DNA of 64,000 nt from Bacillota bacterium (GTDB taxonomy: Bacteria > Sysuimicrobiota > Sysuimicrobiia > Sysuimicrobiales > Segetimicrobiaceae): NCBI GenBank assembly GCA_021324975.1, contig JAJPIA010000063.1:1-64000 (forward strand), read 5' to 3'. Below are positions 42,920 through 52,234 of the stretch, one piece after another; position 1 is the first letter of the stretch; each line of letters starts with the position of its first letter. Position numbers and translations under genes: made by a program. The notes below the pieces were generated by a model. That model was not told the origin of the DNA, searched no databases, and saw only the letters and a program-made list of their open reading frames with translations.

Positions 42920-44584
42920 CTACGCGCGCAGCGTGGCGTCGTAGTAGATGGGGAACCCGTTGACGGTGAAGCGGAGCGCCTGCACGCGGTCGCTGGCGTC
43001 GAACACCGCCCGCTGCTGGTAGATCGGGATGACGACCGCCGCCTCCATGACGCGCCGGACGGCCTGGCGGAACGGCGCGATCCGCTTCGAGGGATCGGCC
43101 GTGGCGTTGCCTTTGGTGACCAGCGCGTCTACCTGCGGGTCGCAGTAGTGCATCCAGTTGAAGCCGTGGGTGACCTGGTCGCACGCGTAGAGCGCCCGCA
43201 TCAGGAACGGATCGACGGAATAATAGAAAAAGTCGGCGAGGTTGTGATCGCCGCGGTTGTACGTCTCGGCCACGGTCGGGAAGGACTGTGCGGAGATGTC
43301 CGTCTGGATCCCGACGTCCTGCCACTGCGCCTGGAGCAACTGCGAGATCTGATCGAAGCCGAAGTTGGCGATGTTGATGAACACGAGGCGGAGCGGCCGG
43401 CCGTCCTTCTGGCGGACGCCGCCGGCCCCGATCTTCCATCCGGCTTCCTCCAGGAGGCTCTTGGCCCGGCCGGCATCATATCGGTACATCTTGTCGAGGG
43501 TGGGATCGTAGGACAGCGTCCCGGGGAGGAAGATGTTGTGCGCCGGCTCGTAGATGCCCTTGTACAGGGCTTCGATAATCGCCTCTTGGTTTGTGGCGAA
43601 CTGCAGCGCCTGCCGGACCCGCAGGTCATCGGTCGGCGGGCGCTTGGCGTTCACCATGATGGAGTACGGCATGCCGGTCACCGGCGCCGCGAACACCGTG
43701 TAGCCCGAGGCGTGCTGCAACGCCTGGACGTCGGTCGGCGCCAGGTTTTCCGCGATGAGCACCTCGCCGGTGCGGAGCGCGTTGAATCGCGTCGACGCGT
43801 CGGGGATGATGCGGAACGTGATCTCGGCGAGATGGGGCGATCCCTGGTGGTGGGCCACCGGTGGCGCCCAGTTGTAGTCGGGGTTGGCGACGATCGTCAC
43901 GTGATTGCCGAGGACCCACTCCTGGAACTTGAACGGCCCCGTGCCGACGGGATGCTGGCTCACGCCTTGGTGGCCGTATCGCTTGAGCGCCGTCGGCGAG
44001 ATCGGGGAGAGGCCGGACGTCGCCACGTTGTTGAGAAACGCGCCGTTCGGCTCCTTGAAGACGATCGTCACGACATCGTCGCCGGTCACCTCGGTGTGCG
44101 AGTATGGGCCCAGCGCCGTGATCGCAGATCGCGACTTGGTCTCAGGATTCACGATGTGCTCCAGCGTGGCCTTGACGGCCTCGGCAGTAAACGGCGTGCC
44201 GTCGTGGAACTTGACGTCGCGCCGCAGGTGGAACGTGTACCGCTTCGCGTCCCCCGACACCTCCCAGCGCAGCGCGAGCCCGGGGAAGTATTCCTGCCCC
44301 TGGCGCATCCCCGGGAGATGCCAGATCAGCGGGTCGAAGAGGTTGAGGCTGATGTACCCGCTGGAGATGAGGCCCGACGTCCCGGGGTCGAGCGACTCCG
44401 GGCTCTGCCACATCCCGAACACGAGCCGGCCCTGAGGCGCCGGCGCCGAGGTAGCGGTGCGGGTCCTCGTCGCGCCGAGGAGCGCCGCGCCCCCCGTGCC
44501 GAGCGCGCCGGCAAGCAGAGTTCGCCGCGTCACTCGAGCGCCGGCCGCGCTCGTTGCCGGGCGTGGCGTATGTTGCGTTGTCAC
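42920..44584 (-). CDS. peptide-type ABC transporter substrate-binding protein (SBP_bac_5), Tat-type signal
   Basis: A 554-residue family-5 binding protein. The Tat signal is TRRTLLAGALGTGGAALLGA near residue 20. Mature motifs are LVFGMWQSPESLDPGTSG, FHLRRDVKFHDGTPFTAEAVKATLEHI, GTGPFKFQEW and YDAGRAKSLLEEAGW. These proteins bind di-/oligopeptides, nickel, opines or other solutes. The GTG at 44584 follows GGGAGGGA. It is divergent from the sensor gene at 44695 with about 110 nt between. Confidence 0.9.
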   Translation of the reverse strand: MTTQHTPRPATSAAGARVTRRTLLAGALGTGGAALLGATRTRTATSAPAPQGRLVFGMWQSPESLDPGTSGLISSGYISLNLFDPLIWHLPGMRQGQEYFPGLALRWEVSGDAKRYTFHLRRDVKFHDGTPFTAEAVKATLEHIVNPETKSRSAITALGPYSHTEVTGDDVVTIVFKEPNGAFLNNVATSGLSPISPTALKRYGHQGVSQHPVGTGPFKFQEWVLGNHVTIVANPDYNWAPPVAHHQGSPHLAEITFRIIPDASTRFNALRTGEVLIAENLAPTDVQALQHASGYTVFAAPVTGMPYSIMVNAKRPPTDDLRVRQALQFATNQEAIIEALYKGIYEPAHNIFLPGTLSYDPTLDKMYRYDAGRAKSLLEEAGWKIGAGGVRQKDGRPLRLVFINIANFGFDQISQLLQAQWQDVGIQTDISAQSFPTVAETYNRGDHNLADFFYYSVDPFLMRALYACDQVTHGFNWMHYCDPQVDALVTKGNATADPSKRIAPFRQAVRRVMEAAVVIPIYQQRAVFDASDRVQALRFTVNGFPIYYDATLRA

Positions 44585-44694
44585 AGCTCGTCCCTCCCTT
44601 TTGCCCCTCAGGTTCCACGTCCCGCTTGCGAACTCCCTTCACGCGTCCCCTCGCGCTGCGGCCGCGCGGGAGGAAGCAGCGGGGCGCGGGTCTA

Positions 44695-47600
44695 ATGAGG
44701 CGGGCGATCCCGACGCAGTCCACCAGCGAGGAGACGTACCGGACCGTGCCATACCCCCGCAGGCGCGGCCTCATCCTTCGTCAGGGCGTCACGATCGCGC
44801 TCGTGGCGGCTGCGTACGTCGTCACCGGCAAGCTCGGCCTCCGGCTGGCCGCCGTGCATCCGAGCGCGACGCCGGTCTGGGCGCCGACGGGCATCGCGCT
44901 GGCGTCGGTGCTCCTGCTCGGATACCGGGCATGGCCTATCACGTTTGCCGGCGCCTTCTACGTCAACATCACCACGGCCGGCGACCTCTGGACCACGCTC
45001 GGGATCGCCGCGGGGAACACGAGCGAGGCGCTCATGGGCGCGTACCTGATCAACCGCTACGCCCACGGACGCGACGCGTTCGACAGTCCGCGCACCACGC
45101 TCGCCTTCATGCTGTTCGGCGCCGGGGTGGCGCCGGCGGTGAGCGCGACCGCCGGCGTCACGAGCCTCGCGCTCGGCGGGTACGCCTCGTGGCACGCCTA
45201 CCCGGCGATCTGGGCCACGTGGTGGCTCGGCGACATGGCCGGAGCCATGATCGTTGCTCCACTTCTGATCCTGTGGAGCCGGCCGGCGCGCTTGGAGTTG
45301 AGCGGACGCGAGATCGGCGAGCGCGCGCTGTTCCTCGCGATGCTCGCGGCGGTCGCGTGGATCGTCTTCGGCGGCATCTTCCCGTTCTCGTACCTCACGG
45401 TGCCGCTCACGGTCTGGGCCGCGTTTCGTCTCAGCCTCCGGGAAACGTCCACGGTGGTCGTGCTGCTCGCCGGCATTGCGACGGTGGCCACGGTTCACGG
45501 GACGGGTCCGTTTCACACCGTCGGCCCCAACGCGTCGCTTCTGTACCTCGTCGCTTTTATGGGCATTCTCGCGCTCGCGGCGCTTCCGGTCGCAAGCATC
45601 GTATCGGAACGCGCGAGAGTCTCGGAGGCGCTCGCGGACCGCATGCAGGCGGAGCAGGCCGCGCACGCGGCGGCGGAACGAGCCGCGCACCGCCTGGCGC
45701 GGCTGTACGCCGTGAGCGAGGCGCTGTCGGAGGCGATGACGTCCGGGGAGGTGGCGGACGTCATCATCGCCGAGGGCACCCGGATCCTCGGCGCATCGGC
45801 GGCCTCCGTGTACCGCCTGTCCGAGGACGGCGCCGCCCTGGAGTCGCTGCGGCACCACGGTTATCCCGCCGACGTCGTGGAGCACTGGCGGCGCCTACCT
45901 ACGTCCGGGACCTCGCTGGCCGCCGAGGCGGCGAGAACAGGACAGCCGCGGTACCTGCCGTCGCGCGATGCGATGCTCTCGCAGTATCCTGGGTTCCGCG
46001 ACACAGCTCTGCCCCAGGCCGGAGCCCGGGCCGTCGCGCCGCTTCTCGTCGGGCCCAGGACCACGGGCGCCCTGGTCTTCGTGTTCGACGGGCCGAAGGA
46101 GTTCAACGAGGAGGAGCGCGGCCTCATCGTCGCGCTCGCGCACCAGTGCGCGCAGGCGCTGGAACGCTCCCGGCTCTACGAGCGCGAACGCAGGGTCGCC
46201 GAGATGCTGCAGGGCGCGTTCCTTCCGGCCGGGCTCCCCCAGGTGCCCGGCATCCGCGTGCACGCCGCGTATGTCCCCGCGACCGCGACGCCGTCCGTGG
46301 GCGGTGACTGGTACGATGTGTTTCGCCTGTCCGATGGACAAGTCGCACTGTCCGTCGGGGACGTCGTTGGGCACGGCGTCCAGGCCGCCGCGGTGATGGG
46401 GCAGGTGCGACAGTCGATTCGCGCCGCGGCATTGGACGACGCGGAGCCCGCACGGGTGCTCGCGCGGGCGGATCGCGTGCTCAACCTCACCTACGAATTC
46501 GAGGCGATGGCAACTGCGATCTTCGCACGGTTCGACCCCATCGCGCTCACGCTGGAGTACGCCACGGCGGGCCATCCGTCGCCCGTCGTCGCGGACGCGG
46601 ACGGATCGGTGCGGATGCTCGAGGGCGGCGGCCTCCCGCTCGGCTACGCGGGCGACCGCGTCTTTCCGTCGCGAACCGTGCAGCTCGCCCCGAGCACGCT
46701 CCTCGTGCTGTATACGGACGGCATCACCGAATTGACGCGCAATCCCACGGCCGGCCGCGAGCGGCTGCTCGCCGCCGTCGCGCACGCGCACGAGGCCGGG
46801 GCCGAGGATCCCGCCCACAGCATCCTGGCCCAAATCCTCGGCGACGGCTCCGCGCCGGATGACATCGCCATCGTCTCGGCGGCGGTCGACGCCGCTGCGG
46901 TGGCCGAGCTCGACCTCGCCCTGCCCGCGCAGCCCTCCAGCCTGCGGCTCGTCCGCCAAGCGATCCGAAAGCTGGCAGCCGGGCTCGCCCTGAGCGAGGA
47001 CCGGTCTTTCACGCTCAGCGTCGCCGTGGGCGAAGCGGTCAACAACGTCATCGAGCACGCGTACGGGGTCGCGCCTGGAAAGGTTTACGTGCGGGCGCGC
47101 CGTGACGGCGCGTCGCTTCGGGTCGAGGTGGAGGACCGCGGGCAGTGGCGGCCCGCCCGCCCGCAGGGAACAGGCGGGCGCGGCCTCGCGCTGATCGGCG
47201 GGCTCGCGGAACACCTGGAATTGATCGCGGGCTCTACGGGCACCATCATCCGGTTCACCGTTCCGCTCGAGCACCCGCAGGCCGAGGCCATCGGTGCGCC
47301 TCGGGCGGTCTCGCCGCGGCCGCCGCAGCCGCACCAGGTGTCCGCCGGCGCACTGCCGGCGCACCCGACCGACGCGGGGACGCGAGACGGCCGGTTCGAG
47401 GTCCGGCCGGTAGACGGCGTTCCCGTGGTCGACGCGGCCGGCGACATCGACCTGGACAACCTCGGGCGCTTTCTGGCGGCGCTGGAACAGGCCGCCGCCC
47501 AGAGTGAGCACGTCGTCATCGTCAACCTCGAGGGAACCACGTACATCGACAGCCGGGGCGTGCACGCCTTGTTCCAAGCCGGGCAGCGGCTCAAAACGCG

Positions 47601-47745
47601 CCGGCGGGACCTCCTCCTGGTGATCCCCAAAACGTCTCCGCTGCGCGCGATCCTCGCCGTCACCAAGCTGGGCGCGGTGTTGGACATATTTCACACGCTC
47701 GACGAGGCGCTCGCGAGTCCGTTGAGCGGGAACGCCGCGGGATGA
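44695..47745 (+). CDS. MASE1-GAF-SpoIIE-HATPase-STAS partner-switching signalling protein
   Basis: A 1016-residue fusion. Residues about 20-290 are a MASE1 membrane sensor (KLGLRLAAVHPSATPVWAPTGIA and several helices). A short coiled coil and a GAF domain follow (about 345-495). Next is a PP2C/SpoIIE phosphatase (VGGDWYDVFRLSDGQ, SVGDVVGHGVQAA, YTDGITE, PDDIAIV). Then comes an RsbW-like HATPase (EAVNNVIEHAY, GRGLALIGGLAE), and finally a STAS domain (LEGTTYIDSRGVHAL, with the Asp-Ser of the phosphorylatable site). RsbU, RsbW and RsbV activities thus sit in one chain. ATG 44695 is used; the frame is open upstream to 44554. Confidence 0.88.
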   Translation: MRRAIPTQSTSEETYRTVPYPRRRGLILRQGVTIALVAAAYVVTGKLGLRLAAVHPSATPVWAPTGIALASVLLLGYRAWPITFAGAFYVNITTAGDLWTTLGIAAGNTSEALMGAYLINRYAHGRDAFDSPRTTLAFMLFGAGVAPAVSATAGVTSLALGGYASWHAYPAIWATWWLGDMAGAMIVAPLLILWSRPARLELSGREIGERALFLAMLAAVAWIVFGGIFPFSYLTVPLTVWAAFRLSLRETSTVVVLLAGIATVATVHGTGPFHTVGPNASLLYLVAFMGILALAALPVASIVSERARVSEALADRMQAEQAAHAAAERAAHRLARLYAVSEALSEAMTSGEVADVIIAEGTRILGASAASVYRLSEDGAALESLRHHGYPADVVEHWRRLPTSGTSLAAEAARTGQPRYLPSRDAMLSQYPGFRDTALPQAGARAVAPLLVGPRTTGALVFVFDGPKEFNEEERGLIVALAHQCAQALERSRLYERERRVAEMLQGAFLPAGLPQVPGIRVHAAYVPATATPSVGGDWYDVFRLSDGQVALSVGDVVGHGVQAAAVMGQVRQSIRAAALDDAEPARVLARADRVLNLTYEFEAMATAIFARFDPIALTLEYATAGHPSPVVADADGSVRMLEGGGLPLGYAGDRVFPSRTVQLAPSTLLVLYTDGITELTRNPTAGRERLLAAVAHAHEAGAEDPAHSILAQILGDGSAPDDIAIVSAAVDAAAVAELDLALPAQPSSLRLVRQAIRKLAAGLALSEDRSFTLSVAVGEAVNNVIEHAYGVAPGKVYVRARRDGASLRVEVEDRGQWRPARPQGTGGRGLALIGGLAEHLELIAGSTGTIIRFTVPLEHPQAEAIGAPRAVSPRPPQPHQVSAGALPAHPTDAGTRDGRFEVRPVDGVPVVDAAGDIDLDNLGRFLAALEQAAAQSEHVVIVNLEGTTYIDSRGVHALFQAGQRLKTRRRDLLLVIPKTSPLRAILAVTKLGAVLDIFHTLDEALASPLSGNAAG

Positions 47746-47834
47746 CGGCGCCCGCCACTGATCCGGCGGTGGCCGCCGCATCCCGCTGACTCGATCGTCT
47801 GTCCGGCAAACGTTGCACGCGTGGGAGGGATACG

Positions 47835-49256
47835 ATGAACAAGGGTGATCTGTGCTGGACGTCCGCGCAGGAGCTCGCGCGGATGATTCGGACCAAGGCC
47901 GTGTCGCCGGTCGAGGTGGTCGACGCGGTGCTGGAGCGGATCGACCGGGTCAATCCGACCGTCAACGCCTACGTCACCGTCACCGCGGATCAGGCGCGCG
48001 CGGCGGCTGCGGCGGCCGAGGCCGCGGTCATCCGCGGGGACACGGTCGGTCCGCTTCACGGCGTGCCGTACTCGCTCAAGGATCTCACCGCAACCCGCGG
48101 CATCCGGACGACCATGGGCTCCAAGATCTTCGAGCACAACGTACCGGACGAGGACGCGCTCCTTGTCCGGCGCCTATATGCCGCGGGCGCGATCCTCGTC
48201 GGCAAGACCAACACGCCCGAGTTCGGGTGCAAGCCGTTTACGGACAACCGCGTGTTCGGCGCGACCCGGAACCCGTGGGCGCTGGATCGGTCGGCCGGAG
48301 GGTCCAGCGGGGGTGCCGCGGCAGCGGTGGCATGCGGGTTGGCCCCGCTCGCCGAGGGCAGCGATCTCGCCGGGTCGATTCGCCATCCGGCAGCGTGGTG
48401 CGGCGCCGTGGGCTTCAAGCCGACGCAGGGCCGGATTCCACGATACCCCAACGTGGCCGGGTGGAACGCGATGTCGTCGAACGGCCCGATCACGCGCACG
48501 GTCGGGGACGCGGCGCTCATGTTTTCGGTCATGGCTGGGCCGGACGATCGCGACCCGCTGAGCCTGCCGCACACGGGCGAGCGCTGGACCGCCCTCGCCG
48601 ACGCACCGAGTGTTCGCGGGTGGCGCGTCGCGTGGACGCCGGATCTCGGCGGTGCGGCGGCGGTCGACAGCGAGATCGCGTCCGCGTCCGCCGCCGCGGC
48701 CCAGGCGTTCACCGAGCTCGGCTGCACGGTCGAAACAGCCGCACCGGACGTGGGGAACATCATGGAGCCGTTTCTGGCGCTCAACGTCGCGGTGCGCGTG
48801 GCCACGGTTGGCCGTCACCTCGCGCAGTGGCGTGACCAGATGGATCCGATCCTCGTCCAGCGCCTCGACCTGAGCCGGAATCTCACGCCCGAGCAGATCG
48901 GTCAGGCAGAGGTCGCACGCACGGCGTACCATCATCGCCTGCTGCGCTTCTTCGAGCGGTACGACCTCTTGCTGCTCCCGACAACGGCGACCGCTGCCAC
49001 GCCACTCCAGGCTCCGATCCCGGCGGAGATCGCCGGCCGCTCGATCCGGCAACACCTCGACATGCTCATTCCGACGTTTGCCTTCAACCTGAGCGCGTTT
49101 CCGGCGATCTCCGTGCCGTGCGGCTGGACGGCGAGCGGCCTACCGGTGGGGCTGCAGATCGTCGCGGGGTGGCGACAGGACGCACGTGCGCTTGTGGCGG
49201 CGGCCTGTTTCGAGGCCCAACATCCCTGGTCAAATCGCCGGCCACCGCTGCAATAG
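47835..49256 (+). CDS. amidase signature family enzyme
   Basis: A 473-residue amidase with the Ser-cisSer-Lys triad: Lys82 in PYSLKDLTA, cis-Ser near residue 158 in SAGGSSGGAAAAV and nucleophilic Ser181 in GSDLAGSIRHPA. The rest (GFKPTQGRIP, SNGPITRTVGDAALM, GLPVGLQIVAGW) is canonical. It hydrolyses an amide; candidates include aryl/alkyl amides and carbamates. It is not GatA by context, since gatB and gatC are absent. ATG 47835 follows GTGGGAGGG. Confidence 0.88.
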   Translation: MNKGDLCWTSAQELARMIRTKAVSPVEVVDAVLERIDRVNPTVNAYVTVTADQARAAAAAAEAAVIRGDTVGPLHGVPYSLKDLTATRGIRTTMGSKIFEHNVPDEDALLVRRLYAAGAILVGKTNTPEFGCKPFTDNRVFGATRNPWALDRSAGGSSGGAAAAVACGLAPLAEGSDLAGSIRHPAAWCGAVGFKPTQGRIPRYPNVAGWNAMSSNGPITRTVGDAALMFSVMAGPDDRDPLSLPHTGERWTALADAPSVRGWRVAWTPDLGGAAAVDSEIASASAAAAQAFTELGCTVETAAPDVGNIMEPFLALNVAVRVATVGRHLAQWRDQMDPILVQRLDLSRNLTPEQIGQAEVARTAYHHRLLRFFERYDLLLLPTTATAATPLQAPIPAEIAGRSIRQHLDMLIPTFAFNLSAFPAISVPCGWTASGLPVGLQIVAGWRQDARALVAAACFEAQHPWSNRRPPLQ

Positions 49257-49374
49257 CCGGGCTGTGAACACGGCGCCTCGCCGGTACCGCCCGCGTGTCC
49301 TGCGAGCGGAAACCTAGTTCATCATCGCATTACTTCGGCAAGGGGAGGTACGTTGATGCCGCGGGGCCGGCGCG

Positions 49375-49929
49375 TCAGCGGTGCCCGGCGAGCGCCGTCA
49401 CCGGGAAGACGTCCCGATACTTGCCCCCGGCAAAAACGAACACTGTCGATACACGGTCTCCCTTACCCGCTGAGCGGTCAATCAAGAACGCGACGCCTGT
49501 CCGGTCGTAGACGAGCACGATGGCGCCGTCACCATAGTCGACGGTTTCCGCGTAGCCGTACGCCGCGCGAATCGCATTCGGGCTGCTCCCCACTCCTAGC
49601 CCGGCGGCCGTACGGTATCCGGCGTCATCGGAGCCGGAGAGCGCCACGATCTTCCGGGTCACGACATCGACCAGCGCGCCCAAATGACGGAGGGGCCAGT
49701 GATAGCTCAGCATCGCTTGCGGGAGCAGCGCGGGGGGGAGCGGCGGCCCAAGCATCTCCGACACCGTGTCCACCGAATCTCCGAGGTGAAAGAGGCCGAT
49801 GGACCGGCCGGGCACGACGGGGTGGCTTTGGGCATGGGCGGGCAGCGCCGCGAGCACTAGGCCCGCGATAGCAAGAAGCGCCACAGTCCGGGCGCGCTGC
49901 GTAGACAACCTCGGGACCCGCACGGTCAA
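49375..49929 (-). CDS. secreted hypothetical protein
   Basis: A 184-residue protein with a clear signal peptide (RTVALLAIAGLVLAALPAHAQS, cleavage after AHA) and a small exported domain with the pattern SIGLFHLGDSVDTVSEMLG...GLGVGSSPNAIRAAYG. This repeated 'G-x-S-x-x-x-V/I' style resembles outer-surface domains of unknown function in which two similar halves follow each other. I do not recognise the family. Starts TTG 49929 or GTG 49923 are both possible without a strong Shine-Dalgarno. A TATTAT -10-like element lies at 49970-49975 on this strand, beside a tandem repeat. Confidence 0.6.
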   Translation of the reverse strand: MTVRVPRLSTQRARTVALLAIAGLVLAALPAHAQSHPVVPGRSIGLFHLGDSVDTVSEMLGPPLPPALLPQAMLSYHWPLRHLGALVDVVTRKIVALSGSDDAGYRTAAGLGVGSSPNAIRAAYGYAETVDYGDGAIVLVYDRTGVAFLIDRSAGKGDRVSTVFVFAGGKYRDVFPVTALAGHR

Positions 49930-49971
49930 TACACCCGCCTATCGCCCGGCATCACCCGATCTTCCTTAAAT

Positions 49972-50001
49972 AATATCACCGCCACCAATATCACCCTCAC
50001 C
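49972..50001. repeat. two tandem 15-bp direct repeats upstream of the secreted-protein gene
   Basis: AATATCACCGCCACC is followed immediately by AATATCACCCTCACC (13 of 15 identical). The pair overlaps the TATTAT-like -10 of the minus-strand gene 49375-49929. Direct repeats with this period could be binding sites for a response regulator. Confidence 0.5.
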
Positions 50002-50200
50002 GCCGGGGCATTCCGCGAGGCGCCGCGCCGTCCACTCGCCGGGCCCGGTGACCCTGGGCGGCTCCGCGGCCCCGCGGCGGCTTACAATGAAAATGGAGCG
50101 GATCGCCCGTACTTTGGTCTGGCGCGACGAATGTCCGAAACCGGCGGAGATTTGGGCATTCGAAGTCGTGCGCGGTGCCCGCGCGGTGGAGGCGCTGCCC

Positions 50201-51238
50201 ATGTCCCAAAATCTGTTCAGACAGACGATCGTCGCCGTCATCTGGGATTTCGACAAGACCTTGATCCCGGGGTACATGCAGACCCCGCTGTTCCGCCACT
50301 ACGGTGTCAATGAGGAGAAATTCTGGAGGGAGGTCGCGGGGCTACCGGAGTTCTACAAGAAGCGCGGCCTGGAGCTTGTCTCCCGCGATACGCTCTACCT
50401 CAATCACATCCTCACGTATGTGCGAAGCGGCCGCTTCAAGGGGCTCAACAACACGTTGCTGCGGGACCTCGGCGCGGCGCTCGAATTCTACCCAGGACTG
50501 CCCGAGTTCTTCGCCGCGGTCAAGGAGCACGTGGCTCAGCAGCCGGAATACCGGCAGGCCGAGATCCGCGTGGAGCACTACATCGTCAGCGTCGGGCTCC
50601 GGCAGATGATCCTCGGCAGCAAGATCGCGCCGTACGCCGACGGGGTGTGGGGATGCGAGTTCGTAGAGACGGTGGCACCCCCGGACTATCTGGACGCCGG
50701 ACGGCAACAGCTTCTGCTGCAGACCCACCCGACCGCCTCCGAGATCGTCGAGCTGGGGTACGTCATCGACAACACAACGAAGACCCGGGCGATCTTTGAG
50801 ATCAACAAGGGAACGAACAAAGAACCGACGATCGACGTGAACGCGAAGATCGAGCCGCAGGACCGCCGGGTCCCCATCGAGAGCATGATCTACGTGGCCG
50901 ATGGACCGAGCGACATCCCCGTGTTTTCCATCGTCAAGCAGTACGGTGGCCAGGCATACGCGGTGTACGGCCAAGGCGCGGGCAAAGAGTTCGAACAGGT
51001 TCGGACCCTGCAGGCCCAGCAACGCATCGACGCCTTTGGCCCGGCGGACTACCGGGAACGATCACACACCGCGATGCTCATTCTCGACGCAGTCGACCGC
51101 GTCGCACGCCGCATCGTGGAAACCCGCCGCCGGATGGTCGGCGATCGCGTGGGCGCGCCGCCCCGGCACATCGCGAACGACGCCGACGCGGCCCCGGCCG
51201 TACGGACGCCTCGTCAACTCGATCTCGGCAGGGGATAG
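50201..51238 (+). CDS. HAD-superfamily hydrolase
   Basis: A 345-residue haloacid-dehalogenase-fold protein. Motif I is VIWDFDKTLIPGYM (D-x-D-x-T), and motif III/IV is IYVADGPSDIPVFSIVKQYGG. A large helical cap lies between them (YKKRGLELVSRDTLYLNHIL and so on). It should be a phosphatase; substrate is unknown. ATG 50201 has GTGGAGG upstream and precedes motif I by 15 residues. The frame is open to 50048, and a TACAAT element at 50083-50088 may be its promoter, giving a leader of about 100 nt. The C-terminal about 50 residues are low complexity. Confidence 0.8.
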   Translation: MSQNLFRQTIVAVIWDFDKTLIPGYMQTPLFRHYGVNEEKFWREVAGLPEFYKKRGLELVSRDTLYLNHILTYVRSGRFKGLNNTLLRDLGAALEFYPGLPEFFAAVKEHVAQQPEYRQAEIRVEHYIVSVGLRQMILGSKIAPYADGVWGCEFVETVAPPDYLDAGRQQLLLQTHPTASEIVELGYVIDNTTKTRAIFEINKGTNKEPTIDVNAKIEPQDRRVPIESMIYVADGPSDIPVFSIVKQYGGQAYAVYGQGAGKEFEQVRTLQAQQRIDAFGPADYRERSHTAMLILDAVDRVARRIVETRRRMVGDRVGAPPRHIANDADAAPAVRTPRQLDLGRG

Positions 51239-51281
51239 GTGCGCGGCCGGTGGTGTGCCGCCGCCTGGCCGCGCACCCGCG

Positions 51282-51638
51282 TCACTGGGCGGGCAGGCCC
51301 GGGATCTCCAGGATCGGCCGGATCTCGACGGTTCCAAGCCGCGCCCCAGGGAGCCGGCCCGCGATCTCGATCGCCTCGTCGAGGTCTGGGACATCGACCA
51401 GGAAGTATCCTCCAAGTTGCTCGCGCGTCTCCGCGAACGGGCCGTCGGTGACGAGGCGCTTGCCCTGCCGCACCCGCACGCTCGTCGCCGTGGACACGGG
51501 CTGCAGGGGAGAGGCGTCGAGATACTGCCCGGTCGCCTTGATCTGGTGCGCGATCTGCGCGGATTCCCGGTAGCATTGCTCCTTTTCGGCTTCGTCCGAG
51601 GCATCCTCGGCGCCGTACACGAGCAGCATGTATTTCAT
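51282..51638 (-). CDS. YciI/DGPF-domain protein (second of pair)
   Basis: A 118-residue DGPF (YCII-related) protein: MKYMLLVYGAEDASDEAEK, RVRQGKRLVTDGPFAETREQLGGYFLVDVPDLDEAIEIAGR and the C-terminal VEIRPILEI. Proteins of this type usually accompany ECF41/ECF42 sigma factors and are thought to be their targets; biochemical activity is unknown. ATG 51638 is preceded by GGAGGG and overlaps the stop of the first DGPF gene (ATGA). Confidence 0.88.
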   Translation of the reverse strand: MKYMLLVYGAEDASDEAEKEQCYRESAQIAHQIKATGQYLDASPLQPVSTATSVRVRQGKRLVTDGPFAETREQLGGYFLVDVPDLDEAIEIAGRLPGARLGTVEIRPILEIPGLPAQ

Positions 51639-52078
51639 CGCCCGCCCTCCTTCCCGTGCGCCGCGGACGGCCGCTGCAGGCCGGGCAGCGTCGCCGCCGC
51701 ACGCTGAACGTCCGGCGGGAAGTCGGACAGTTCCTGCACCTGGCGTAGCTCGATCACGTATTCGTCGCGATCCGATGCCGGGCACCTGAGCGCCCAGTCG
51801 ACCGCCTCCTGTTTCGACCCCACCTGGATCATCCAGTACCCGCCGAGCGTCTCCTTGGTTTCCACAAACGGCCCGTCGGTCACGGTACGCTTGCCCTTCG
51901 ACACCGAGACGCGCACGCCCATCGACGGCGGGTGAAGGCCATCGAGGGCGAGCAGGACGCCGGCTTGCTGTAGGGCTCTATTGTATTCCATCATCGCCTC
52001 GACGGCCTTGGCGTCCGGCATGGCGCCCGCCGCCGCCTTCTCATACCCCTTCGGAATCATCAACATCATGAACCGCAT
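51635..52078 (-). CDS. YciI/DGPF-domain protein (first of pair)
   Basis: A 147-residue protein: MRFMMLMIPKGYEKAAAG, VSVSKGKRTVTDGPFVETKETLGGYWMIQVGSKQEAVDWA. It is paralogous to the next gene and co-transcribed with it. ATG 52078 follows GGAGGGG; the track ORF to 52255 is extension through the promoter region. The ECF42-like sigma factor is encoded divergently 270 nt away, and an ECF42-type promoter element lies upstream (52235-52261). Confidence 0.88.
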   Translation of the reverse strand: MRFMMLMIPKGYEKAAAGAMPDAKAVEAMMEYNRALQQAGVLLALDGLHPPSMGVRVSVSKGKRTVTDGPFVETKETLGGYWMIQVGSKQEAVDWALRCPASDRDEYVIELRQVQELSDFPPDVQRAAATLPGLQRPSAAHGKEGGR

Positions 52079-52234
52079 CGTACCCCTCCATCTCGGCGTA
52101 TGGACTCCCCGCCGGCATCCAGTCGGCCGCGGATTCCCGCGGGGCGCACGATCACATACCTCCCACGCGTGGTGCGGGGCCGGCTCGGGCACGCCGGCGC
52201 CCCTGCCCATGCTGAGTGTGCGTTCCGCAACGTA

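Noticed and set aside
42221-44695. 824-residue plus-strand ORF
   Set aside because: It lies antisense to the peptide-importer genes, which have full family motifs. Its own composition is typical of a shadow frame in GC-rich DNA.
45895-47781. 628-residue minus-strand ORF
   Set aside because: Antisense to the MASE1-STAS protein; no motifs.
49353-49871. Plus-strand ORF with a good Shine-Dalgarno (AGGGGAGG) before ATG 49356
   Set aside because: The ribosome-site-like sequence is tempting, but the product is almost only Arg, Ser, Pro and Gly and lies antisense to the secreted protein 49375-49929, which has a proper signal peptide. Kept as chance unless expression data say otherwise.
50083-50088. 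TACAAT upstream of the HAD gene as a promoter
   Set aside because: No -35 and no TG extension. It is mentioned in the gene entry but not listed as a feature.
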